DNA of 64,000 bases from positions 496,001 to 560,000 of the forward strand of contig NW_002476387.1 in NCBI RefSeq assembly GCF_000189635.1. The letters run 5' to 3'. Positions 1-12,693 of this stretch are shown here, one piece after another. Numbering within the stretch: position 1 is the first letter of the stretch; the number at the start of each line of letters is the position of its first letter. The stretch comes from Tetrahymena thermophila SB210. Its lineage: Eukaryota; Ciliophora; Oligohymenophorea; Hymenostomatida; Tetrahymenidae. The notes under the pieces are model-generated. The model made no database searches. It was not told the DNA's origin and saw only the letters and a list, made by a program, of their open reading frames with translations. The position numbers and the translations under genes are program-made.

Positions 1-1547
1 ATTTTAGAAAAGTAATTACGCTGGACTTTCCCAAATTCAAATTCATTTTAACTTTTTGTTGTTGAAGTTAGCTATTTCGTTTTCATAAATTAAAATATTT
101 TATTAAATGATATTATCGAATAAATAATTCTACTTATTTTGGAATTCATTCTTATCGACATTATCTATTCTAAACTCTTCAAATTCACTAAAATTAAATT
201 ATAAATTAAATATTATCAAAAAATTTCTTTTCTTTTTATGATTTTAAAGTCAAATTTACTCTTTGTTATCCCACTTAAACTAACTTTTCTACTTCTCTAA
301 AAATAAAAATAAAAATGCTTAATTTAACATCTTTCTAAAAATAATTGAGTAATTCTTACATGTGTTGTATTCATGAGAAAAAACTTTGTTGTTTATTCTA
401 AATTCATATGTATTTCCTTGTTGTATGATGTTGCAATCATTTTATTCTAAAAAGAACTAATGCTAAAATATTGATGAATTTGCACTTTTAGTTATAATAG
501 TAAGTTAGAAAAATAAATTTCTACTCAAATTATTTATTACTTATCATCTTCGTATTTCAAAAAGCCATCAACCATTATTCTTCTTTTTGAAGAAAAATTT
601 GAGTACTCTAATATGACTAAATGCCTTCTCCCGTTTATTTCGAAATCCCATAAATACTTTAACTTAGAGCTATAAAATTAACAAAATAATAAACTAAAAT
701 ACGAACTATACTAATTTTTTGTATGACATACTTTTTTATGTATTTTCCAACTTCATCAACTTCATATCTATATATCTTAAGGCTCATGTTTCTAATTGTT
801 ATTCTTCTAGTTTACAAATAATTAATATCCTTCTATTTTGATTTTAATTAAAAAATTTTTAAAAGATTTTTAATTTTTTTACAAAAATTTATAACATTAT
901 CACAAACAATATCATTTCAATTAAAAGTGTGGTAAATATTCTCAAAAGAAAACAACATATGTTTGAATCAGAAAAGATCAATTTTTACAAAATTTTTTCA
1001 TAATATATCTTTGCTGCTTAAAAATGTAAATATAAGATGTAAAAAATTGTTTATAAATTAAGAAAGCTCATTCGAAATAGATATTTACAAAAAAGCCTCC
1101 CAAATCATTTATTAATTTCTATAGTAGAAAAAACAAGAGTATAATCATTACCTAAACATAAAAGCCTTTAGAATTAAAAGTTATTGATTTATGTGAAATT
1201 AATATCACAAACATAACATTATTATATTAATTGCTAATAATTTAAAGATGTAAAAAATCATATTTATGATAAAAAGATTTATTAAATTTTTAAAATATGA
1301 AATTTAAATACAAAAATAAAGAATTTTAAAAGGAAATGCAAAACAATTTTCATATTTAAAATTTAAATAAGGAAAAAATTTAATTTTGTTTCTCATTTTT
1401 AAAAAGTTTGATAAATGCTGAGCTTTTAAAATAAAAAAATAAATACAATTACATACATTCAATAGAAATATTTTTAAATAATAATACAATAGATAATTAG
1501 TAATAATACAATTGATAAAATTTTAATTCAAAGCTTTTTCTAGCCTC
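1..1547. other. intergenic AT-rich DNA, no gene seen
   Basis: Very AT-rich sequence downstream of the minus-strand S18-like gene. I see no frame free of TGA with protein-like codon use or a recognisable motif, and no tRNA-like cloverleaf. It may contain the 3' untranslated region of the gene ending at 1548 and distal flank of a gene beyond the left edge. Confidence 0.5.
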
Positions 1548-3985
1548 TCAAATCTTAAGAGGTGTACTAAGACCACCTCTTGATCTGATTTGGTTAACAT
1601 ATTCTAAACTTTCTTGTAAGCTAATATCACTTTCTTGAATCTTATTTGAGAACTATTTTTATATAATAAATTAATAAAAATAATAATAATTATTTTATTA
1701 TTTATTACTTCAGTAGCATCAGTGGCCTTTTCATGAACGAGAAGGGAAGCAAATTTATCAACTGGTACTTAGTTAATTTTTTCCTAATTAAAAATATTAA
1801 GCAAATAAATAAATAAAATTTTAAGATCCTAAAATAAAAATTTTACTTGGAATTTAGAGAAAGATTCCTTGAATTGATCTTGATTTTTCTTATCAAGCTA
1901 TTCAAACTCAGGAGGATAAATATACTACTTAGTCTAGATAGATAAAATATTATCAATAGTAAGTTGAGGATTTTTGGGAGATGCTTAGTATTTTTCTCTG
2001 ATGGCTTAAGTGTCCACACCCAAATCTTTAAGTTGTTTCTCCTTTAATTAAGCTGAGTGCATTCTAGCTTCTAAAAGAGTTAATTCTTCTGTGGTTTCTA
2101 ACTTTTAACTATTTCCATCAATAACATAATCTTTAGACTATTCTGCACGCTTAGCACTAATATTAAAATACAAAGAGTTTTAATTTTATTAAATTTGTTA
2201 ATTAATTTTTACTCAAAGTTATCATTTAAATTTTCGAATTCCTTAGTAACGTTTCTGTATTCATTAACCTAATAATAATAATATTAAAAAACACTTAATA
2301 TTTTAATAGAAAATAGCATATAAAAATAAATTAATAGTTAATTTTTACAGAACCCTTAATGTAGATATGACCAGTTTCAATATTAATAGCAGTTCTAACG
2401 GTGTTTTCAACATCTTCTTACAAAGTGGTTAAACTCTTTTTATCTGAAGGCTTGATGTAACCTCTAAAAGGCATCAAAACTTTTTAATTAGAACAATTAA
2501 TCAGCAAATTTTTTTATATTAATTTTCTTTTTCTTACGCATTTCTCTGCTGAGTCTGATTGTACGAGCAATCTTCTTTTATTAAGGTCTTGTCAATCTGT
2601 TTTATATCTTATTCTTAATGCAACCAGAATTATTGACGAATTGAGTAATCAATTCAGTATTTCTCCAATGGATATCAAAGTAGTTGATTTTTCTGATGCT
2701 TTACTTTCTTGTTTATGCCTTTGTTAAGGGGATTTCGTGATTCTTTCTATCAGGTCCTTTAATAGTTAGGTTGAGAATTGTTAACTAAATAAATAACATA
2801 CTTTATATTACTAACTAATTCTTTGATATAATGTTCAGAAGTTGAAGAGGTAGCTCCTAAGTAAGATGTGTTGTCAAAAGCATTAGGATTCTTTCTTGAG
2901 CTAGGTAAACCCATCTTGGAAGCATGATAAACTTTTTAGTTTTTAAGTTTAGCTGCAGATTATGAAGGGTCAGCACCTATGTCTTATCTAAGAGCTAAGT
3001 CAATAATTTTTTATACAGTGTATTCTTCACCAGGTTTCAGGAGGACTTCTCTAGCAGTATAGTTATTTTTAATATATTAGAAGAAAGGATCTTAATTGAG
3101 AGGAAGACCAGTGTGCTATTATGAATTAAAATGATTAAATTTATTTTTTAAAAATCCTATTTCTAATTTAAAAATAAATATATCTTACAGTTGGATTATC
3201 ATAAAGAATTTCTTCTCTAGTAAGGCCAGTAGCTTCAAGCTCTTCAAGCTTTTAATCTATCAAGAAATTGATCTATTTAATACAAATAATTTTAAAATAA
3301 ACATAAATATTAACTGCTACTTTTAGTCAAATATTAAAAAAAGATTTTATTTATTTCAATTGATCTCAAATCAGATAATTCATTGTTATATATTTCTTTC
3401 CATTTTATTTTTCACTAAGATTCTTCATTGTATTAAATTTAATTTTGACTTTCTGAATTGCATCAAATTCATCAACCAGTGCTATAAATTGATTGAATTA
3501 CCTTTTACTTTTCTTCATGATCCATATATTTAAGAGGTCCACTAGGTGATCTGAAACCTTCAACAAATTGCTTAAACTATTTTTTTATTCAAATAAAAGG
3601 TATATAGGTAACGATCTAAAAATAAGGAGACATAATGGTAGTAATAATAAATCATGATAGATATTTAATTAAATATTTTAATTATCAAAATTACGTTTTG
3701 ATGTTCAGCCTCTTCTAAAGAAATATTTTTATTAATACGCTCCTTAAGTCCCAAGGATCTAATAAAATCTAATTCTTCTTGCTTTTTGACAACAGTAGTT
3801 TCAGGCTTCTTTCCCTTATATTCTGGGAAAGCTCTATCAAAAAGTGGGTTATTCTTTAACTCATGCTTCAAAGCATTTAAGTTTTTAATTCTGAGTTGTT
3901 CAGAAGTAGAAAAGGAATGGGCTCTTAATTTAAAGAGACGGCTTACTTATTGTAAGTTGAGATTTTTATTAATAAAAACTTGCAT
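1548..3985 (-). CDS. mitochondrial small-subunit ribosomal protein bS18m-like, much enlarged
   Basis: This probably encodes a protein of the mitochondrial ribosome small subunit. The start at 3985 opens with MQVFINKNLNLQQVSRLFKL, a basic, amphipathic, acid-free stretch typical of a mitochondrial import signal. In the middle (roughly 2530-2700 on the minus strand) is an S18 signature: INYFDIHWRN, then NNSGCIKNK, NRLTRPQQKKIARTIRLSR and a lysine tail, matching the bacterial S18 pattern of a Y-x-D segment, a G-x-I turn and a final R-x-R-x-x-R helix. Family members are usually about 75-90 residues; this protein is several times longer, with long charged N- and C-terminal arms. It ends ...SRGGLSTPLKI then TGA at 1548-1550. 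At least six short introns interrupt it and several TAA/TAG codons read as Gln. Some exon joins around 3300-3500 and 2160-2340 remain uncertain. Confidence 0.72.
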
Positions 3986-4947
3986 GCTAATAATACTTTA
4001 TTTCTACTATAATAATTTTTTCAGAAAGGAGACCTTACTTATTTATTTACAAACTTAATTCTCACTCTTTAACTTTATATTAAAGATTCTCTTTTCTTTT
4101 TCTTTAATTAAAATCTATAGACTCTTATTTATCTTGTATTTTAGATTTTTAGTATTATGTTTGTTAGCTTTACCAAATGAATGAACGATGGATGAATCAA
4201 ATTATTAATTACTTTCTTTTTAAATGCTTTAGCCAATATGATATCATGTTTTTCTTTATTTTTCTTTTAATTTCTCTCTTCACTTAAAATATAATCAAGC
4301 TATCTTAGTTGCTTAATTAAAATATAAAAATATATTTGATTAATATCAATATCCTTTATATATTTATTTTAAGATATATTTACCAATTTGAATGCATTAA
4401 TTTCCGTAAATTAAATTTTAATAAAATTCAAATAAATTAGAATATTCTAAATTTTAATTTAAACATAAAAATGATTTCAGGAAATTTTCTCTCAAATATC
4501 TTTATTTCTCTCAAAAGTTTTTTATCTAAAATATTTATTTAGTTTTTATGATTACTGATTTTCTAAAAATTCTATAAATTTTCTAAAATAATGAAAAATA
4601 AATAGGCTTCAAATCAAGCTCTCTAAAAAAATAAATATTATTAAATTAATAATTTTATTTTATATAAAAATAATCTTATTATTTTTGACGATTCGAAGAC
4701 AGCACTTAAGCGTTTCCAACTGTGATTAATATTGCTGAGTTAAAAAAGCAAATAATTAATATCCAAAAAAATATCATTCTCATATAAATTAAGTTTTTTT
4801 TTTTCATATAACTGAAAATAAATTTTTTAATCAAAAGAATATTAATTTTAAGTATATACAATGTATTATTTGTTTAATATTTTTATAATAAATTTTAAAA
4901 AAAGAAAGAAAAAACTGATTAAATTCCAGTAAAAAATAAATATTAAA
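3986..4947. other. divergent intergenic region
   Basis: About 960 bp between two divergent genes, so it should hold both promoters. It contains poly-A and poly-T runs and no frame with a recognisable product. I see no defined promoter motif. Confidence 0.45.
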
Positions 4948-6423
4948 ATGTGTCAAAAAAAATTGGCTTTTTTTAGCTTGTTGATATATTATTTAAATAG
5001 TCTACTTAGCACGTATGTTTCTATACTAATAATTTTATAAGATAACAAAAGTAAGAGTGCGCTTGCTTATTCTATTGTATATTTGATTATCTTTGGTATA
5101 GATAAGCTCGTTTGTTTAATTAGACTAATATCTAGTAACAATTAGAGAATCTAGTGGATTTTAGACATATTTTCAGTTGGTTTTTTATATTATCCATTTA
5201 AAATGCCTAATTATGATTACTTGGGGAAGTTTTATATATGTAGAGTGTTACCTTAGTTATTAATAGAGCTTATTTTCTTCTTTTATATAGGTATTATTAG
5301 AGATAATTAAATAAGCTAATATTTGAAAATATGTATGATGGTCAGCTACATGTTCTTTGCGTTGAATATTATTACTATAATCTTAACTTTAGCATTTTTA
5401 GAAATAAAAAAGAAACCTTCATTATCTTTCTATATATTCAATAATCTGTTTCCTTACTACATAAGCATCGCAACTTTAACCTACTATGTGGATCCTTTGG
5501 GATCAAATCTAGCTATATATTAGATATTCATTGTCATGCTAATATTCATGGGTCTTTTAATTATTAAACATCCAAAATTGAAGTGCAAACACTTCTTTTA
5601 AATTATTGGTCTTGTTTTAATAAATAACTTTTTAATAGTGAGGGAAGTTATATCAAAAAAGAAAATTTACCTTGAAATATCAACCTATTTTAGTTAACTT
5701 ATTAGATGTATAATATTAATAAGCTTTGGCTATGAAGAAATATTTGGCCATCAAAAATATTCTTCAAGCTAAGTAAAATTAACATTAACGTATTTAACTA
5801 TTATTTTAACTATATTACAATTAGTTCTTGATTTTAAAAAAATATACCAACTTTCATTTAAAACAAAAATTATCAAAATAAAAAAAGAAGAGCAAATTCA
5901 ATTAGTTAATAATATACTAACTTAGGAAAGCAAAGTGTAGCTTGCTATTTATTTAAAACTTCAAAATTCAAATATATAAAATTAGAAAGAGGAACAAAAA
6001 TTTAATAAATTGAATCTTAAAAATGAAATATTGACTCTTTTAAGATACGTTGATCAGTTTGAAAATAGTTAAAAAATCTTTTTCTATAATAAAATCAAAT
6101 TTTATGAATATTTAGAATTATTTTACGAAGAAATTGCAATAGATTTTAAAAATATTCAGACTGAATTATTGGTAAAAATATCTGAATCTAATCAAATTAA
6201 AGAAAAATTATTATAGATAATATTGGACAGAGAATAAAAAGGATTTTTTTTAAATGCCTCAACTCAAAAGTTAATACAAAAGATGGAACCTTCAGGATTA
6301 AAAGATAAGTTATATTAAAAAATATCCTCAAGCCTTTAAATAATAAGCTTTTACAAACATCTATCAAATGAAATGAAATACAACCCAAACTTAATAATTT
6401 ATGATTTATATGATATGTATTGA
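4948..6423 (+). CDS. intronless multi-pass membrane protein with cytosolic helical tail, function unknown
   Basis: A single uninterrupted frame of 491 codons from ATG 4948 to TGA 6421-6423, with about 18 internal TAA/TAG codons read as Gln. The first two thirds (about residues 5-300) contain roughly seven to nine hydrophobic segments, for example LAFFSLLIYYLNSLL near the N-terminus, FFYIGIIR near residue 110 and LTLTYLTIILTILQLVLDF near residue 290. The last 190 residues are charged, K/E/Q/N-rich and probably helical or coiled-coil, so they are likely cytosolic. I see no transporter, channel or enzyme signature and do not recognise the family. Lack of introns is unusual beside its intron-rich neighbours. 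It converges on the CAND1 gene downstream. Confidence 0.7.
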
Positions 6424-6918
6424 AAAGTTGTTAATGCCTACTATATATATTGTTTGAATTAATATTCATTATCGCTTTAAGTAATTTTTCTATAAAATTA
6501 AATTGCATTTAAGTTTTTTCATACAGAATATTTATAAATTTGCGTTTTTAAATTTAGAAAACATTATTTTCAATATTTTGTGCAATACAGCACATTAGCA
6601 AATTTAGGAATTATGTAATTTTTATATAAATGAAGAAAAACCATAAATCCTCATTAATTTTCTTCCCAGTTAATTTTCACCATTTTATTGAAATTTTTGA
6701 TAAAATCAATAAGAAATCTTTTTTAATGACTAAATTAATTTATTTTATATATATAATTATTACATTAAATATCTAAATGAATTTAAAATTATATTTATTT
6801 TTATTTTTGAAAGTAAGTATTTGAACATATTAGAATTTCAATTTTATATGAGTAAAAAAAGATAAAATTAAAAATAAGACAAATATTCAAAGTATTTTAG
6901 AATAATAAAAAATATGTT
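6424..6918. other. convergent intergenic spacer
   Basis: A 495 bp spacer between two convergent genes, so it should contain both 3' ends. It is AT-rich with no recognisable coding or RNA gene. Confidence 0.5.
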
Positions 6919-9900
6919 TCAATTAGTCATTGAATTAATAATATTTCTATATTTTTCAGTTTTCATAACTAACTCCCAGAAGTTGAGATATTTAGTATTG
7001 GATTCATCTTCAGCTATAGATTTGAGAGTTAAGCAACAGATTAAACCAGTTCTAACCATATCAGCTGCACGATCACCATCAGCCTTGGAAGCATAAGGTT
7101 TCAAAACATTAAGGAATACTTCTGAAATTTAATCAAGGAAGGGAGTAACTTTGAGAGGAACCTTATGAGCAAACTTTGTGCAAATTTAGAAACGAAGAAT
7201 TTTAATGTCTTCAGATGATTCATTTGCTATTTATTTAAAAATTTATAAATACTTATGTTTTTTCTTTTACAAATTATTTTACCAAATTCATAGAGAACTT
7301 CTTCAAGAATTTCTCTTTCGAAATTTTCGACACCTCTGTAGTGGAGATGATCGATAGCAGTGTCAAGAAGAGTGAATGCAGCATTACGTACAGGTTCACC
7401 ATCATCATTCTTTTACTTGAAAGGACCGAAATCTATTTCTCTTATCTAGGTGAATCTGAGAGCTTCTCTTACTGGTAAGAAGAATTCATTTTTATTAATG
7501 TGTTAAATTATAGCATTTGGAAGATTGTATGATATCATATTTAAGGATTTAAGAATAGCAGTACGAGTGCGGATATCTTTTTCATTGATATTATTCATAA
7601 GAGCGTAAACTAACTCACGTAAATCGTTATCAATTTTCAAAGTCTTCAAGCAGAAATACTTAAATGAACTAGCAGTAGTGTACTTAGTATTTTAGTTCTT
7701 GGAGGATAAATTTTATAAGATTAGAGGTTTCATTTCCTTTAAGTTTAAGTGAGTAACCTTACCTGTTTAAAGTTATCAAAAAAGATATTTAGTATATATT
7801 GATAATATTATAAATTAATTAATTTTATTTACCAATGATGTAGGAAATAATGTTGCAGAGAGATTCATCACCGTTTTCAGTTGCTTTGAAGAGGTTAGGA
7901 ATGATTTAGATGATGCTCTATGAAAGTTGTTGAGAATGCTCAATGATTTACTTCAAAGAGTTAAGCATAAGGTATTGGCCTTCAGAACCTGAGTTGATTG
8001 TTTAGATAACTTGAGGAAGAACCATATTTAAGTTTCCAATAGCAATACCACCCAAAGAAATAGAGGCAGCAGTTCTTATTTCTTCGTTATTTTATTTATT
8101 GTTTAAGATCTTTTAAACTTCTTGGAGGATATTTCCTGAGCACAAGTTTACATGTCTTCCGATTTCACCAAGTGTGACCAAGCATATTTGTCTCTTCAAA
8201 ACAACTTCTTTATCAGAAGAGGCCTATTTATTTTTAATTTGATATTAATTTTGATTACAAAAATTTAAAAAAAAAAATTACAGTTGAAAAGATTTAATTA
8301 ATGAAAGTTTGTTGTTCTCCAGCAGGAAGCTCAATGATAATAGAAGAAATAGCACGAGAAACTGAATTGATGCTATCTTTACTACCAGTAGCTATCAAAT
8401 TTTAAATCATTTAGCTTCTGTTAGAGAGATTAAGCTTGGATAAGGTAGCGAAAACTTCATAAAGAGAGCTAAAGTGAGCACTGGAAACAATAGAAGAATT
8501 TGAGAACTTGGTAATGGATTCAATAATTTTTGTATAATATTGAGGACTTTGAGGAGCATTTTCAATGGATTTCTTGAGAACCGATAAATAGAGTTAAGCA
8601 ACCCAAGTATCTTTATCGTTTAAGAAATCATAAGCTAAAGCGATGAAGTTATCTCTGGCTTTAGCACTTAGAGGAGACTTCTTTTCGCTTAAAAGAACTA
8701 AAGTCTTGTCTAAAGCTTCAAGACTAGCAACACGAAGTGAACGATCTTGCTTAGCAAGCAAATCACAAATACTTTCAGCTGATGAATTCAAGAGTTTAAT
8801 GCTATCAGCAGTTATATGGGGATGAACTGAAAGAGGGATTTTCTTTAAAAGTTTAAGAACAGGAATCTTCTTGGTTTCAGATTTAATTTTTTCAGAAATA
8901 GCATTAATGATATCTTTAATTTGTTAGGCTTAAATGGTTTGAGGGAGACTAACGAGTAATGAAGTTGTGCAGCTGAGAACTGATTGCTTAATTTCTTAAT
9001 CGATATCGGAGCTATTTAACTTAACGCTAATCTAAGGGAATATTTATTAGATACTAGCGCTGAATGTAGGTATAGCAGAGTTAAATTATTTGTTGATCAT
9101 GTTGAACAAGCTATTTAAGCAACGGAAGGATTCTGCAACAATCTTAAAGTAATCTTAAACAAGACCTACACTGGCAAGTTTAAAAATGTTGGGAATATCA
9201 TTTTAAAGATGAGCAATTTCACTGCTTTCATGGTAGTTCTTCAAAAGCTTACGTAAACTTGAAAAAGCAGTAACCTTCAATTCATTGGGAGAGGCCTTGT
9301 TTTCAATAGTTCTTTTAATCAAATCAAAAGCCAAACGCCAAATGCTAGGATCGCTAACTACCTATCTGCTTAAATTTCTTGAAATGCTTTCAATTAACTT
9401 GTATGCACCTGTTAAGATAGCTTATGTAACTTTTTTTTCCTATTTTTTAATTTATTTTTTTATGTTTTTGCAATTAACCTTTAAAGTAACTAAATAAATA
9501 AGCAATATTAATTTGTTTACCTTTTCAAGAATGAAAGTGAGAGTGTTGAATATTTCACTAATAATTTCAGAAATGTTAAATTCTTTGACAGCAGATTTAA
9601 CACGAACTAATTGGGGACCAGAGTTCAATTCTTAATCGAAATCATCATCTCCCTTATCATGTGATACATCTGAAATGACTATAGCACGGATGATAGTCTA
9701 AAGGCAAGAGAAAGTAGCAAAACGGATGTTTTCATTTCTTTCTCCTAATCTATAGACGATGGTGCTTTATTCACTTTGAGAAGAAACACACTTTTCAAAA
9801 ATAGGACGAATCATTTCGCTATCACTCTTAACAAGAGTTTCAATAATATTTAAGGCAGCTCTTCTAACTCTCCATGAAGAATCATCGCCATCTTGATCAT

Positions 9901-11686
9901 CTGAAAGATAATCGTATTCATCTTCTTCACCTCCATCTATATTTTAATTAATAAATTTTAATTTAGATATTAGTAATGCAAATGTAATTAATTAATTAAA
10001 ACAACAAATCATGCTTTTTATATTTAGTTCTTAATTTTATTTTTCATCTTTAATTCTTGAAAAATTTAGTAATATTTATGGATATAATAAACTATGATAA
10101 GGTGGCTTTAAAATAGAGAATAATTTAATGATACTTTATCAATTTCATCAAAAAAATAAATTATTAAATAAAGTTTTAAATAGAATACCTTCTATTTCCA
10201 TTTCGCCTCCGTTGCTGATACGAGCTTGACCATTAGGATCATAGTTAATCAATTATGAAGAAAGGTCAACTATTTGAGGGAAATATTCCTTGATTTCATC
10301 AGGACATCCCTTAATGAGACTTTCCAAAATACTTAAGTATGATTCGAACATTTCAGAGATTGTGATGATTAAATCGTAGTCATCAACTTCTTCAACATAC
10401 TAGTTAATATCTTTGAGTATGATGTTAATTAAATCCTTCAAATTTGAGCCGAGTTTTTTAGCAACAGTTTTGGATATGGCACTTAAAGCATAGACAACAT
10501 AAATCTGCTTTTCTCTTAAATGCTATTGCTATTTTTATAAGAAATATATGAATAAATTTTTATTATCCTTTGTATCAGTATTTGTTTTTTTACAATTTGC
10601 TTTTGGTTATCAGGTTTTTTAATATTTTACAAGAGTTCCTTGACAACTCTTCCGATGTCATCCTTGTGTAAAATAAGACCTAAACTTCCTAAGCAGCTGC
10701 AAGATTTCTTCTTAAGAGAATTTCTTTCACCCTTTGAAATGTTGCCTTTATTTAATAAAACGGATTTTTTTATGACTTATTCTACATAAAATGTATTTAC
10801 TCATTAATATATTTGTCAAATTCTTAACATTAGCATTAGTTGTGCTTAAAGACTAACCCCATTTCTTAAAGAGATTGTTGAGAATATCACATAGTTCTTC
10901 TTAAACATCGAATTCCTTATTATTGAGCTTTTGTTCCATACCTTTTCAATTTTTTAAGTATATAAATATTATTTTATTGTTTTTAATGATTCAAAATCTG
11001 AAAGAAATATCTCCTATTTGCCAGACAAAGATCAAATAATTAACTAATTTAATAAACAAATATTTTGTCAAAACTATTACCTTAAATTGCATGTAAAAGG
11101 ATAGGTTAGACAGCCTTAGCATAGTTAGAAGGCACACCATTAATCAAAGTTTTCAAGCAAGTAGCATAAACATCTCTATATTCTCCTTTATCTTCAATAA
11201 CCTTAACTATCATAGTCTTAGAAACATTTTCGACTTAAGTTTCTTAGAGCTTATTAATGATCTTAGAGAGACATCTAATTGAGTTACCTGTTAGAAATTA
11301 ATAGCATATATTTAGTAATTTTTAATAAATTAATCATTTATATGAATCAATCAATGTAAGTCATTTTATAAGCTTTGTAAAATAAGAAATATTATGTTTT
11401 TAAGAAATTAGTATTATTTTTATTTGATGGAATCAAATATAAATAGATTTATTTTCATGAAAAGTGTACCTTGAACTTCATTAGAGTCATCATTAAGCTA
11501 ATTAAGAAGAATTTTGACAACAGTGTCGTAATCTGTATCCTTCAATTAGCCATTGGATAGAGCATTGGATAAATCATTAGCAGCCATGAACTTTTTATCA
11601 GGATCGAAATCCTTGGCATCTTAAACTAGTTCATCAAATCTCTTTTAATCTAAAAGTTGTTGTTGTTATTATTGAGCGGATTGCAT
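6919..11686 (-). CDS. CAND1: CAND1 homologue (cullin-associated NEDD8-dissociated protein), HEAT repeats
   Basis: A HEAT-repeat protein that in other eukaryotes binds un-neddylated cullin-RBX1 and exchanges substrate receptors of cullin-RING ubiquitin ligases. The start at 11686 gives MQSAQ, a glutamine run and then DPDKKFMAANDLSNAL, which matches the first CAND1 repeat (D-x-D-x-x-F-M-A-x-N-D-L). A D/E-rich acidic loop (about 9900-9950) is followed by SSWRVRRAALNIIETLVKS, the conserved 'D-x-S-W-x-V-R-R-A' segment of CAND1. Near the C-terminus GPFKxKNDDGEPVRNAAF corresponds to the CAND1 'GPFKxxxDDGxxxRKAAF' block. The stop is TGA at 6919-6921. About nine introns, for example near 7750-7835, 9430-9525, 9940-10190 and 11285-11470, leave roughly 1,220 codons, close to the family length of about 1,200-1,230. 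It looks intact and single copy. Confidence 0.9.
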
Positions 11687-12693
11687 TTAATCTGTCTAGT
11701 GTACTGTTTCTCTTTTTTAACTATACTTTTTATATTTTCTTCTTGATGAAAATTATTATTTTTTTATTTGTTTATTGATATTTTATTGTTTGATTCTTAT
11801 TTATATAAGCAAAAAAAATACAATCAAAATTTGCAAGTATGCATACTTGCAGCTTTAATTAAACAAATGATTTTAGAAACCTTATATAATCTTTTAATCA
11901 AAGAAAGAATATCTTCTATTAATCATTCTCAGATTAAATCAAAGTGGCAACCAAAATAATAGCGTTAAGACATATCCTTTGATAATTATTAGCGGATTCT
12001 TTCCTTTTTTCCTTTCTATCCATTTATATCAGATCATTTCCGATCCTATCCGATCTCAAAAAAAAAAATAAAGATATATTTGAATTTTTATTTTTAATAG
12101 AATCATTATGATTAATCTTGGCTATTTTCCTAGCATCTACAAATTCTAACCAAACTTCTAAGCTGCTGTTTTAATATTTATAAAAATTCTTACTAATTTG
12201 AGCATTTAAAAAAAAGAGTCTACTAAATCCAAATTAAAAATTAAATTAATTTTAAAGTTAAATTTAAAATAGTATAGATATAATTTTTTTCTGTAAATTA
12301 ATAATTCTAATAAATTGAAAGTTACAAAACGCTTAATTAAATTTTAGACTAAAATATATCTCATAAAAAATGTTGATTTTCTATAAGAAAAAGAAAATTT
12401 AAACAAAATTTTGTGAGTAAAATAAAAATTATTGGATTAAATATTTGAAATACTCATATTATGTAATTAAATAAAAATAATAGAATGATTCTACTAAATA
12501 ATTGACTAACTAACATTAACTATTTATTTTTATAATAATAATTAATTGATTTAGCAAAGAAAAATAGAAATCTTTCTTACAAAACCAAAAAATATTTATT
12601 AATTAAAATAACAATTAATTTTTTCTTAGGTAAAATTCTTAGCAATAAATAAATATTTTAGAATTTAGAAAAATATCTATCAATATTCATAAA
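11687..12693. other. divergent intergenic region with CCGATC repeats
   Basis: About 1 kb between divergent CAND1 and RRM genes. It should hold both promoters. Most is poly-A/T-rich. Near 12034-12060 a less AT-rich patch contains repeated TCCGATC words next to an A run. No coding sequence recognised. Confidence 0.45.

Noticed and set aside
6197-6388. Minus-strand open frame under the membrane protein gene
   Set aside because: It is antisense to the continuous 491-codon frame and hydrophobic only by reverse-complement bias.
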